The position numbers and the translations under genes are program-made. From contig BGKB01000028.1 in the NCBI GenBank assembly GCA_003116975.1, positions 1 through 64,000 of the forward strand: a stretch of DNA of 64,000 bases. Reading direction: 5' to 3'. The notes beneath the pieces were generated by a model. The model had not been told where the DNA came from and did not search any database. It saw nothing but the letters and a program-made list of their open reading frames with translations. Of this stretch, positions 31,001-39,851 are shown piece by piece (positions within the stretch are counted from its first letter, which is position 1; each line of letters begins with the position of its first letter). The DNA comes from Aurantiochytrium sp. KH105 (lineage: Eukaryota > Sar > Bigyra > Thraustochytrida > Thraustochytriidae).

Positions 31001-32530
31001 CTTCCCCCAAGCGGGCCTGGCCTCTGTGACGCGGCTGCTGCCTGACGGAGCGTAGAGACAGACAGACGGTCGGCCTCGCGCCAGCGCTGCCCGATCCCGA
31101 GCCGCGGGCCCTCCGCACCGCGCTCAGCTTCTTGTGCGGCTGCGCGTCGTACGGTCGGCCCGGCTGCGGCCCGGCCGGACGTAGTCGGTCGGAGGTCGCC
31201 AGGCAAGGCAAGGCAGGTCGGTCGCGGCCGGCCGGCCAGCCAGCTGGTTGTCCGAATCTTGGCTTCTTGGCTGCTCTTCTTGGCTCCTGAGATCAGCCAG
31301 CTGCAGGCTGCCCTGCTTGCATCTAATTCTTTTCCTCTCCTTCCCTTTTCTTTTCTTTCCCGAGGCGCCCGACCGAGGCTGCGAAACTCGCGACCCACAG
31401 CGCGCCCGCAGCAACGTGCTGGCGCGCTGCGGGCTTCCTCTCGCCGGCGCGGGAGCCGCCGCTGCGGGGCGCCTGCGAACTTTCTGTTATTCTGTCCTTC
31501 CTTTTTCTCCCTCCGGCCACGGCTCCTCCATGACTTGCGCGTTTCTGCGCCTCTACCCCGCGGACGTACGCCTCTTCTGTCTACCTCTGCGTCTCCGTGT
31601 TCACGTCTGCGACGCATCCGCATCCACCCACGCGTCCGGGCGCGGCGGGGTCGCAGTTGCCACCTCGGCCCGGCCCACACCGCGCCGCCGATCCTGGCAG
31701 TGGTGGCTGGCTGATCGGCCCTGGCTGGCATGCATGCAGGCTCTTGAGGCGGCAGTGCCTGGCTGGTGCTAGGCGTTGCACGGTGGCCGGGGCCGACTCG
31801 TCGAGGGAGGAAGACCTGTTTTAGGTCATGTAAAAGTCTGAGGAAGAAGGAAAACGTCCGCGGGAACGGGTCTGGCTGCTCGAGCACGACCAGCCATCAG
31901 CGCAGCCAGCAGCAGCAGCAGCTAGCTACCCTGAGGAGGCGCGGTCCGCTGCCGGCCAACGAAACTCTCGAATTTCGAGCTTTTTCCAAATGTTGAGCCG
32001 AGAGCGGCCCGCAGAATAAAAGCTTGGCTGTTCTTTTGGCTGCCTCGCCGAGTTGCGCACCTCATTGTCCCTTTTCTGTGTCCGCTTGTAAGAGAGATCA
32101 TTTCGCCAACATTTGTCTCTTTGCCATAAGTCAGATGCCAATGATGTGAGGACCGTATGCAATTTTCGCATTTCCTCTTTTCCATGCTTGCACCTTGTCC
32201 TCGAATTGTAGCTCGTGGCAACAATTGTTTTGGAGTCTTGGCTTGGTCTCAAGTTGTATGTATAGTACATGCTTGCATGCCACATTATTATTGCATCCCA
32301 AGCGGCCACAGGCAGACAGACACTCCTTTTTTTTCTGGCGCGTGCTCTAATAGATGATCGAGCTTGAACGCTTTCTCTATTGCCACTAGGCTTCTACTTG
32401 TCAGGACAACGACTTGTCAGAACTCTGTCATGTGTGCATTTCCGATGCTTTGTCATAAGCAGTGCTTTTGCACGCATTTGGCCAAAGACAACCGTCATGA
32501 CAAAACCCTGTCTTCCAAAAAAAAAAAAAG

Positions 32531-33062
32531 TGCTCTTGCTGTTGTATGTATTTGCCATGATCACCTCGCTGCGTTCGTGTGGCCAAGATGTAATTGTTGT
32601 CTTGGCACCTGACAGTGCTCCTGCTCTTGCATGTATTTGCCACGATAACTCCGCCGCGGGCAGTACTTTTTCTCAAAACTTTGTTGTTGTAAAAGAAAAA
32701 GTGCTCTTTCATTTGCTGTTGCTCTTGATCTTGCTCTTGCTGTTGCTGTTGCTCTTGCTGTTGCTGTTGCTCTTGCTCTTTCATTTGCTGGTTGCTGTTG
32801 CTCTTGATCTTGCTCTTGCTCTTGCTCTTGCTGTTGCTCTTGCTCTTGCTCTTGCTCTTGCTCTTGCTCTTGCTCTTGCTCTTGCTCTTGCTCTTGCTCT
32901 TGCTCTTGCTCTTGCTCTTGCTCTTGCTCTTGCTCTTGCTCTTGCTCTTGCTCTTGCTCTTGCTCTTGCTCTTGCTCTTGCTCTTGCTCTTGCTCTTGCT
33001 CTTGCTCTTGCTCTTGCTCTGGCATACATTTGCCACGATATCTCCGCTGCGTGCGTGCGGCC
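32531..33062 (+). repeat. Three ~48-bp related repeats flanking the hexamer array
   Basis: Segments at about 32531-32584, 32615-32662 and 33011-33062 share TGCTCTTGCATGTATTTGCC, then ACGAT, CTCCGCTGCG and TGCGGCC in order. The hexamer itself (TGCTCT) is the start of this unit, so the array probably grew by slippage from one end of it. Confidence 0.75.
32716..33020. repeat. (CTCTTG)n hexanucleotide array
   Basis: From about 32815 to 33020 the plus strand is an almost perfect run of CTCTTG (about 34 copies). The 100 bases before it are a degenerate version with TGTTGC and TCATTTGC interruptions. All frames are open on both strands because no stop can form. Confidence 0.95.
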
Positions 33063-33151
33063 AGCAACACAAACACCTCTCAGAACTTTTTCTTTCGTTG
33101 ATGCGAGTTGATGTGAAATAAATGTCCCAGACAGCACCCGTGCTTGCTGGT

Positions 33152-33160
33152 TATAAAAAA
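33152..33160 (+). promoter_or_regulatory. TATA-like box of the AMP-binding gene
   Basis: TATAAAAAA lies 67-75 bases upstream of the ATG at 33227, a plausible core promoter distance with a short leader. Confidence 0.5.
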
Positions 33161-33226
33161 AAAATCGTCCCAGGCAGATCATGTGGTCATTCAAAACCCG
33201 TTGGCTGGCCAGGCGAAAAAAACATC

Positions 33227-34687
33227 ATGGCAGGCGAGGCCCGCCTCACCTTCGCGCAGACCGCAGGCCTTGTCGCAGCGGCGGCGCTCCTCGTGCTCGC
33301 GACCCAGTTCGGAGACCCCACCGAGCTCCGCAACGCGCGCGAGAGACCGCCCGCACGAGCAGCTCGACTTCGCTCGGCATCTTCTGCCAGAACACAAACA
33401 AACTCCGACAAAACAACCGCCAGCAAGCCGCAATATGCGCCTCTCTCGCTCAACATGACGCTTGCTTCGGCCGCGCGCTCGCATCCAAACCGCATCGCCG
33501 TCATCTACTCCGACGGGAGCTCATCCACCTACGCGCAGCTCACGCACCGCGCCGCTTGCGTGGCCACGGCCCTTTCGCGCAACCTCAAGCTCGAAACTGG
33601 CTCACGCGTCGCCGTGCTTGCGCTCAATGCTCCAAACCTTCTCGAGGTCTTTTGGGCATGCCCGCATGCTGGCCTCCTCCTCATCCCCGTCAACGCGCGC
33701 CTCGCACCGCCCGAAATCATCAACGTCCTCAATCGATGCGAGCCCATTGCACTCTTTGTCGATGACGCCTTCGCCGCGGCCATTCCAAGACTCCTTGATC
33801 AAGTGTCATCCCTCAAACACATCATTTACTTTGGCCACGCTCGCAACGAACCCGCTCCCGACGGCGCACTACACTACGAAACACAGCTCATTGATTCCAT
33901 CTCACAACCCATGGATCCCGTCACCGTATTGCGAGACGATTGTCTTGGCATATTCTTTTCCGCAAAGGATACCACCAGACATCATCATCACCAAAAACAA
34001 CAACAACAAGCCGTCATGCTCTCGCATGAAAACATTCTCGCTAGCGCTTTCTGCGCCCTGCGCGAACTCGCCATCACGCCGGACTCGAGGTACGCACACA
34101 TTGTGCCCATGTCACACATTTCCGACTTTGTCAATACGGTCGCCATTACGATGGTCGGAGCCGCAAACGTCTTTGTCCCCAAGTTCTCTCCTCACAAGGT
34201 TGTCAATGTTCTTCGCGAGCAAAACGTCGCCCAAACCTTCGTCTTTCCTTCCATGCTTGAAGCCATTCTCGACGCAGCAGAAGATAACACATTACCCGAC
34301 CTTTGCTCGATACTCTGCGGCGCAGCTCCCGTCTCTGAAGATTTGCTTCGTCGTGTGACTCGCCTCTTGGGCGATCAAGTTCGGTGTGTTCACGGGCTCT
34401 TCATGACCGAAGTCACCTTCCTCATGACCGTCCGTCAAGCTCATGACCCGCTAAACACGGTGGGCAAGTCTGTTCCTCATCTGGAAATTCGCATCGTCGA
34501 CGACAACGACAGCGAGGTCCCTCATGGTACCATGGGCCATCTCCAGGCTCGTGGGGCCTCCGTCATGCTTGGCTACCTCGACAACCAATCGGAAAACAAC
34601 GAGTCTATGCTCTCTTGTCACGGCTGGTTCACGACGGGCGTAAAAGCCCTCATTGACCCAGAAGGTTTTGTCCTTCTGCAAGAATAA
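33227..34687 (+). CDS. AMP-binding (acyl-CoA synthetase-like) protein, degenerate and short
   Basis: 486 aa from ATG 33227, with a hydrophobic N-terminal anchor (GLVAAAALLVLA). The ANL N-domain is recognisable: HPNRIAVIYSDGSSSTYAQL, VAVLALNAPNLLEVFWAC, LIPVNARLAPPEI, VMLSHENI, CGAAPVSEDLLRRV, GLFMTEVTFLM, GHLQARGASVMLGYL. However the phosphate-binding loop, normally Y-S-G-T-T-G-x-P-K-G, reads FSAKDTT followed by a His4/Gln4 insertion. The Thr-Gly-Asp motif reads TTGV. The protein stops at DPEGFVLLQE, so the whole C-terminal lid domain with its catalytic Lys is missing. It is therefore unlikely to adenylate acids in the usual way and may be a decayed or repurposed paralogue. The 3' end overlaps a leftward hypothetical frame. 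Confidence 0.8.
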   Translation: MAGEARLTFAQTAGLVAAAALLVLATQFGDPTELRNARERPPARAARLRSASSARTQTNSDKTTASKPQYAPLSLNMTLASAARSHPNRIAVIYSDGSSSTYAQLTHRAACVATALSRNLKLETGSRVAVLALNAPNLLEVFWACPHAGLLLIPVNARLAPPEIINVLNRCEPIALFVDDAFAAAIPRLLDQVSSLKHIIYFGHARNEPAPDGALHYETQLIDSISQPMDPVTVLRDDCLGIFFSAKDTTRHHHHQKQQQQAVMLSHENILASAFCALRELAITPDSRYAHIVPMSHISDFVNTVAITMVGAANVFVPKFSPHKVVNVLREQNVAQTFVFPSMLEAILDAAEDNTLPDLCSILCGAAPVSEDLLRRVTRLLGDQVRCVHGLFMTEVTFLMTVRQAHDPLNTVGKSVPHLEIRIVDDNDSEVPHGTMGHLQARGASVMLGYLDNQSENNESMLSCHGWFTTGVKALIDPEGFVLLQE

Positions 34688-35174
34688 TGGCAACTTTCTC
34701 CATTATGGACCCTGCGGGGCTAAAGCACCCGCAACCTGAAGTGCGTTTTTCCCGATGGAATTCCGATGGAATTGTCTTATTGGTTATATTCGTAGCCGGC
34801 GGAGCCGGTCTTGACAAAGGATGACTTGTAGAAGAAGGAGACTTGGGAGTAGATTTAGCAGATTTAGCGGCAGGAGAGGCTGTGGCTTGCACTTTTGACG
34901 CGGGCCTTTTAGGTGTGGAAGCAAAGGCGGAAACCTGGCTTGCTTGAAGGGATCGGGGAGGCTGAAAGTCGTCTCTCGCAGAAAAAGCAGGTGCAGATCT
35001 CGACGCAGAGAAAAGCTGGCGTCTCGTCGGCTGCCCTTGTTGAGTTCTGTCGAGGCGGTCTCTGAAAGCATCTTCGTCGTCCGTGAGCTGCCCATGCTCG
35101 CTGTCGTTACCGTCTATGGCCACACCCTGCGTCGCGTTGACTTTGTCCCCGCTATTTATGCGAGGTCGTATCAA
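34650..35174 (-). CDS. Hypothetical low-complexity protein
   Basis: 174 aa, rich in Ser, Ala, Pro, Thr, Lys and Arg (AKSAKSTPKSPSSTS), with no recognised domain and a CGCF motif near the C-terminus. It is tail-to-tail with the AMP-binding gene and overlaps it by 38 bases. The residue order looks more like a disordered protein than a GC by-product, but there is no homology evidence; it may not be real. Confidence 0.35.
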   Translation of the reverse strand: MIRPRINSGDKVNATQGVAIDGNDSEHGQLTDDEDAFRDRLDRTQQGQPTRRQLFSASRSAPAFSARDDFQPPRSLQASQVSAFASTPKRPASKVQATASPAAKSAKSTPKSPSSTSHPLSRPAPPATNITNKTIPSEFHREKRTSGCGCFSPAGSIMEKVAIILAEGQNLLGQ

Positions 35175-35739
35175 GCGAGCGCGCTTAAGGGAGCGTAGGA
35201 CTTGGTCGAATCACACCAGTAAGCGCAGCCTTCTCGATGATTGCCTTTTACTCCTCCACACAACCAAAATGCTAGAAAGCCATCCTTCCCCACCCACCCC
35301 CCCCAAAAAAGAAGTCCTAAATTATCTCGTTTACACAAGGGGCGAGTAAACATTCCATCAAAGTTGACAAAACTATCTGTTTGGGCATCTCCCACCCAAC
35401 GAACTTTCAATCATTTACGCAAGGACTGACGACGGACGCCTCCATCGTGAGGCCCAATTTTCTGTTGTGTGATCGAGACATGCCATCTCGCCACATTCAA
35501 GTCTTCTTCATCCCTGAATGAAGTTCTCGCCGATTGCATGAGACTCAGACGCAAATCAATAGGTTTCCTGGCTCGCTGCACAGCGTAGCGCACAGACGGC
35601 AGACGATACCACCGCGCGCGCGCCTGCACACACAGACGCGCGCACGTGCACGCCCCTGACTCTTCCTGTTGGTCGACGCGCGCGCGCGCGCGCGCGCATT
35701 GGCAAGCAAACAAGAAGGTAAGCAAGCAAGCAAGCGAGC
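35175..35739. promoter_or_regulatory. Spacer with (CG)n tracts upstream of the acyltransferase gene
   Basis: About 565 bases. Two alternating CG tracts lie at about 35613-35624 and 35675-35699, the second about 40 bases before the ATG at 35740. A (GCAA)n run (AAGCAAGCAAGCAAGCGAGC) directly precedes the ATG. Confidence 0.55.
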
Positions 35740-37062
35740 ATGGCGACCGAGCAGCCGTCTTTGCGGCGACTCTCCGCCAAAGAGACGCGACGCATCGAAC
35801 GTCGCCTCTCTACAACACGCAGGAGACGCAGGTCGCACCTCGAACTCAAAGAGGTCAACCCATTTCAGACGGACGAGGCCATGGACGCACAAGAATGGGT
35901 TCTCTTCGTGACCGGCCTCGTCGTACTTGCGCCGTTCCGCGTTCTCATCTTTCTCGTCACCATTCCCGTCGCAACTGGACTCGTCCTGCTCTCCGTCATT
36001 GGATGCGACGTCGACGAGCCACTCCCAGCATCTCGCGCTCGCATTCAGGCATACATTGTTTACGCCACGGCTCGCATCCTCCTCTCCTGCTTTGGCATCT
36101 ACACCGTCGACACGGTTGGCAAGCTTGCGCCTACAAGCAAGGCCCGCGTCGCCGTCGTTGGGCCTCACTCCACTCCCTTTGACGCTCTCCTCGCAGCCGC
36201 ATTCATGGACGCCCCCAGCTTTGTTGCAAAAGCTGATCTCACCGAGACCTTTGTCGGGCCCGTTCTCAAGGCCATGCAAACCATTCTCGTGGACCGCGAA
36301 AATATCTCTAGCAGGCACCTCGCCGCGGAGGCCATCCTACAGCGCGCCGATCGCACAGGAACCTGGCGCCGACGTCTTGCCGTTTACCCCGAAGGCACGT
36401 GCACAAATCGAACCAGTCTCATCCAGTTCAGACGTGGCGCCTTTGAGCCCCTTGCACCCGTACAGCCTGCAGTTCTCCAGTGGAACGTCGGGGCCTTCGA
36501 CCCCGCATGGACCGTCGGATCCCCCCGACGTAGTCTCATTGTCCTCCGCTGCCTTGCTCGACTCCAGCTTCACGTGACCGTTCAATTTCTGCCCATCATG
36601 GAGCCCCTGAAAAATGAGGACGCCGCGGCATTTTGCGACCGCGTGCGCAGCGCCATGGCCGACGCGCTCGGCGTGCCCACCACCGAGTACACCTATCCTG
36701 ATCTCTTTCTTGCAAAGATCGCCGCAAAGCGCAAAGTCAAGCCTGCTATCGTACTCCCATGGCCCTTCGTCGATGTCCAGCGCGCCTTTCCTGACGTTCC
36801 TGGCATCTTTGAAATCACAAGAGCCCTTTTGCTCCGCTACCTCGCAGCTCCTGGCGTACAAGCCAACGATGGACGCATGGACCACTCGGCATTCAAGGCT
36901 GTCGCTGCAAAGGCGGCTCGTGATGCCGGAATCAAGGGTGAGCCTCCTACCTGGGATCAGGTCGCGCGTGAAACCCACACCGACAAGACCGTCTCCTTTA
37001 CGGACTTCCTTCAAGCTCATCTCGAGTGCCTCGTTTCCAAGCCCACCTCCACATCTTCATAA
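35740..37062 (+). CDS. LPCAT/AGPAT-type lysophospholipid acyltransferase
   Basis: 440 aa. One long hydrophobic region at about residues 53-88 (LFVTGLVVLAPFRVLIFLV) anchors it in the ER. The PlsC acyltransferase motifs are present: GPHSTPFD with the catalytic His143 and Asp148, and YPEGTCTNRTSLIQFRRGAF, the motif III EGT block of the LPCAT branch. The C-terminal 130 residues include ITRALLLRYLA and a helix-rich FTDFLQAHLE segment that may be a decayed EF-hand, as in LPCAT1/2. The enzyme would transfer acyl-CoA to a lysophospholipid in the Lands cycle; head group and chain preference cannot be told. Start choice: first ATG of the frame; an internal ATG at residue 48 (MDAQEWV) is possible. The last ~70 coding bases have decayed copies downstream. 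Confidence 0.88.
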   Translation: MATEQPSLRRLSAKETRRIERRLSTTRRRRRSHLELKEVNPFQTDEAMDAQEWVLFVTGLVVLAPFRVLIFLVTIPVATGLVLLSVIGCDVDEPLPASRARIQAYIVYATARILLSCFGIYTVDTVGKLAPTSKARVAVVGPHSTPFDALLAAAFMDAPSFVAKADLTETFVGPVLKAMQTILVDRENISSRHLAAEAILQRADRTGTWRRRLAVYPEGTCTNRTSLIQFRRGAFEPLAPVQPAVLQWNVGAFDPAWTVGSPRRSLIVLRCLARLQLHVTVQFLPIMEPLKNEDAAAFCDRVRSAMADALGVPTTEYTYPDLFLAKIAAKRKVKPAIVLPWPFVDVQRAFPDVPGIFEITRALLLRYLAAPGVQANDGRMDHSAFKAVAAKAARDAGIKGEPPTWDQVARETHTDKTVSFTDFLQAHLECLVSKPTSTSS

Positions 37063-37310
37063 CGAGCCATTTTCATTCTGGGATCTCACATCGCGCACCA
37101 TGAAAACCCTGACGGACAACACCGAGTCCTTTTCAAAACGAACTTGCTCCAAGTCCGTCTCAAAAGTCTCGTTTTCAAGCTCATCGTGATGTGCTTTGTT
37201 GTTTCTCAATCGTAGGTCTCATCTCACACCGCACACGAAACCCACACGGATAATACCGTCTCTCTTTTACGTCACTTCTCCAAGCTCATCTCGACGACCT
37301 CACAATAGGA
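36945..37310 (+). repeat. Decayed tandem copies of the acyltransferase 3' end
   Basis: The block TGGGATC...CGCG...GAAACCCACAC.GACAAGACCGTCTCC ... TTCAAGCTCATC appears in the gene (GAAACCC at 36970) and again, with substitutions and small indels, at 37102 and 37237. The spacings are 132 and 135 bases. The downstream copies are in the 3' flank and non-coding. This is the same arrangement and nearly the same period as behind the RING-H2 gene. Confidence 0.75.
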
Positions 37311-37633
37311 CGTAAAATGTCCTCCTCATGAAGAAGGAAGATGGCCAACTTTGAATAACATACGAACGTAATTTCACGCTTCTTCCAAACAAAAAGAGAA
37401 ATGTACAGCGAGGAACAAGAACAGGTGCCATGATGACGTGCTATTGTGCTCGTAGTGAAAAGAAATGGAAGCGGAGTGCAGCGAGAGGCACAACAAGGCT
37501 TGAGACGTCTCCAGAATGACATTGCTACCGCCCTGCAAATGCTCACCTTCTCCTTGCCTTGTGCCGAGGAACAAGCTTGCCAACCAGAATCCGTTTTCTG
37601 GTCCTATTCTCAATACCTTGTTCAGAATCCCAT

Positions 37634-38749
37634 TCAGCCACTTGTTCGCGTAAGATCGAAAGAAGATGCCATATCTGACGGGCCCAAAACTGAGGTCTGC
37701 AGACCCGAGTGTTGCAGAATTGAGGTGTTGGACGCCAAAACCTTTGTGCGTTGAAGGTGTGTGCGCGTTTCTGCGTCGCGAGCCTTGGGTCTTCGCTTGG
37801 CCGCGAGCCTCGATGCCGCGTAGAATAATTGTACAAAAAAAATATGAAACGGCAATGCAAACTTGAAGAGCAAGAGGCCCACATCGCTCACGCTCAAAGC
37901 CAGCAAGCCAATGTCAAAGACTCCCATCATCACAGAGAGTCGAAACAGCATGGTCAGACGCTTTGTTGCACGTTTCGTGGCGGAATAGATTTTCGTGTCT
38001 TTAATGGCCAGGGTCCCATCCTGGCAGCGTATTGCAGTCACCAAGTCCTGCAAGACGCAATATGTAATGTGCCCGCCCAGAAAGGACAATCCCAAGTTGC
38101 TCATTGCAAAAATGATCATGCCCGTTTGAAAGAGAATACGACTTGCCCATGTCTTGGCCACGAGCGGACTGCTCAAGAGAAAGGGAGTCGCCAGGGCAGA
38201 GACGATTTGAACAATCATAATGCCACGCTCGTACACGACGAGCTGCATACGAACTCGAACCCCGAGGCTTATTCCGGCTTCACTTTGCAGGCGCAAATAC
38301 TGAAGATATCGAACCTGCGTGTTCGAAGTGATAGCCACACACAAGAATTGTGTCACGCCAAAAAGAAACAAGTACAAAGACCGACCTGGACCCCATGGTG
38401 CAGGCCACAGACTTCGCAGCATTCCCATCAATGCGCACATGCCACAAATGAGCACACTGGGGAACTGCCGACGGAACTTGCGCCTTCCGCGCGCGCTAAT
38501 AACCAACAGCCCCGCGAGGATGTACCCGACGATGCTACTCACGGTCGAAAGCAAGTCCAGTGACAGCCATGATGGAATGTCGCAAGCTGCGCTTTCGACT
38601 TGCATTTCGCGCAGCACAGGGCTTTGCCAAAAGTCGACCTCGAGCGTCTGTGTCCATCCTGGCCAACACTCGCACCTTGAGCCATTCACGCACTCGCCAT
38701 GCCAACATGCTGGCAAGCTCCCGACAGAGGCGCACCACGGCCCCGCCAT
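37634..38749 (-). CDS. EGF-like plus multi-pass membrane protein
   Basis: 371 aa. The N-terminus has an EGF-like cysteine pattern (CASVGSLPACWHGECVNG, then RCECWPGW). About six or seven hydrophobic segments follow, from LDLLSTVSSIVGYILAGLLV to LLLFKFALPFHIFFVQLFY, and a basic cytosolic tail. The topology fits a 7TM surface protein with an extracellular EGF-like head. No G-protein-coupled receptor signature is certain. A signal peptide is not seen in this frame, so the first exon or true start may lie upstream, between 38750 and about 38850. It is head-to-head with the F-box-like gene about 1.1 kb away. Confidence 0.7.
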   Translation of the reverse strand: MAGPWCASVGSLPACWHGECVNGSRCECWPGWTQTLEVDFWQSPVLREMQVESAACDIPSWLSLDLLSTVSSIVGYILAGLLVISARGRRKFRRQFPSVLICGMCALMGMLRSLWPAPWGPGRSLYLFLFGVTQFLCVAITSNTQVRYLQYLRLQSEAGISLGVRVRMQLVVYERGIMIVQIVSALATPFLLSSPLVAKTWASRILFQTGMIIFAMSNLGLSFLGGHITYCVLQDLVTAIRCQDGTLAIKDTKIYSATKRATKRLTMLFRLSVMMGVFDIGLLALSVSDVGLLLFKFALPFHIFFVQLFYAASRLAAKRRPKARDAETRTHLQRTKVLASNTSILQHSGLQTSVLGPSDMASSFDLTRTSG

Positions 38750-39851
38750 TGCGCCTTTACCTGCATCGTGAAGCGGATCAACATCTTCTCTCCCTGGAGG
38801 GTGCAGAGGGCCTTTGCGACGAGCTGTTTGTCCGGTAAGCCTCTCACACTTCCAGTCAGCAACAGTAGCTTTACAAAATAATAAGAGATGGATAAGTCGA
38901 CGCTAGCCTAGACTTTAAAAAATAGTACGCACCACCTCAGGGAAGTGATTCTTTCACAACGCGCTGCGGCCTCCGTGAGTCGACAATGTCGGCGGGTGGG
39001 CAAGCAAAGTCTCACGACGCTGCATCCAGGATCTGCTTCAACAGTCCGAAAAAGGCATTGAAACGTGGCCAGACAGCTTTGCTAACACTTCACCGCGAGC
39101 GTATACAGCAATGCTCCTCACTCGCCGAGCTCCCATTGATTGGCCCGTCAAGCAAAGAAGGAAAACTGCGGCGGCCGCAGACGGCCGCACGCGGCCGCCG
39201 CAAATGGCGACCCAACGGCCACACCTAGCTAGGCCTTCTTACTTGTGAGAAATCATCCCGCCTTCCTCCTCGGCAATTAACAGTGAGGCTGCCTTGCTTC
39301 GTCTCGCCACTTGCATGTCTTGTCTGCCTTTGCCTGCCCCCGGCCAAACTGAACGCAATCATACGTCGCGCGTGGCCAGAAACGAGGTCGTCATAATAGT
39401 GCGCGCTAGCGAGGACAGGACGGGATGCAGAGGTGGTCCTTCTCCCGTCACATCGCAAACTTCGCTTTGCTAAAAGTCGCCGTTCGGTGGCTCAGCGAAC
39501 TGATGTGCCTCTGGCTGGGAGCCGGGCCTTGATCGATTCCTGGGTTGACGCAAAGTTCTGCTGTACTCAATCGAATGATTGATTGCCATACACGCTCGAC
39601 CTCGGCCATGTGAGAGAGACTCCAGCCAGCATGGAATACGCGAGCACTCGCGACTGCGCTCGATCACGGCGGCAGAGACGGAACGACGCGGGAGGCGCGG
39701 CCCGCGCGCACGCGCGAGTGCGAGCCGAGCGAGGAGGCCTGGCGCGCGCGCGCGCGCACCTTCTGCCGGCGGGCGCTTGAAGAGTAAGTAAGCGACCAAG
39801 ACGACGCTGGTGGGCCGCGGGGCGGACGAGGACGAGGACCTCGCGGGGACG
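38750..39851. promoter_or_regulatory. Divergent spacer with an 11-bp inverted repeat and a (CG)n tract
   Basis: It separates the EGF-membrane gene (left) from the F-box-like gene (right). GCGGCGGCCGC at 39168-39178 is perfectly complementary to GCGGCCGCCGC at 39191-39201 across a 12-base loop. An alternating CG tract lies at 39742-39759, about 95 bases upstream of the rightward ATG. No gene is recognised. Confidence 0.55.

Larger units (their letters stand above)
22290..32030. other. Short-word mosaic island 1 (non-coding)
   Basis: About 9.7 kb between the divergent starts of the kinase gene and the AMP-binding gene. The sequence is a patchwork of short tandem words, each repeated a few to a dozen times: GAAA, TTCC, GCGT, GTTC, GGTC, GGCA, GCCA, GGCT, TCGA, GACA, GCTT, AGCT, and 5-mers such as GCTGC and GCATC. 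The word CAGCCAGCTGCAG recurs near 26275, 27955 and 31290. Small hairpins occur (for example ATCAATCGA at 26801 with its complement at 26814). Long open frames exist on both strands but consist of low-complexity Arg/Ala/Ser/Pro with no domain. I see no gene. Confidence 0.7.
32031..33151. other. AT-richer spacer with a hexamer array upstream of the AMP-binding gene
   Basis: After the island ends near 32030 the composition becomes balanced. This segment holds an A12 run at 32519, the hexamer array and its related flanking repeats, and ends at the TATA-like box of the next gene. Very long Leu/Ala, Glu/Gln, Ser/Lys and Arg/Ala frames through the array are repeat artefacts. Confidence 0.6.

Noticed and set aside
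22035-31900. Many long open frames (200-490 codons) on both strands in island 1
   Set aside because: They overlap each other in several frames, consist of low-complexity Arg/Ala/Ser/Pro or Leu/Phe runs, and follow short tandem words. Stops are rare in such GC-rich repeats, so the frames mean nothing.
32380-33194. Leu-Ala, Glu-Gln, Ser-Lys and Arg-Ala repeat proteins across the hexamer array
   Set aside because: All frames of (CTCTTG)n are open, so the open frames have no coding value, and flanks lack domains.
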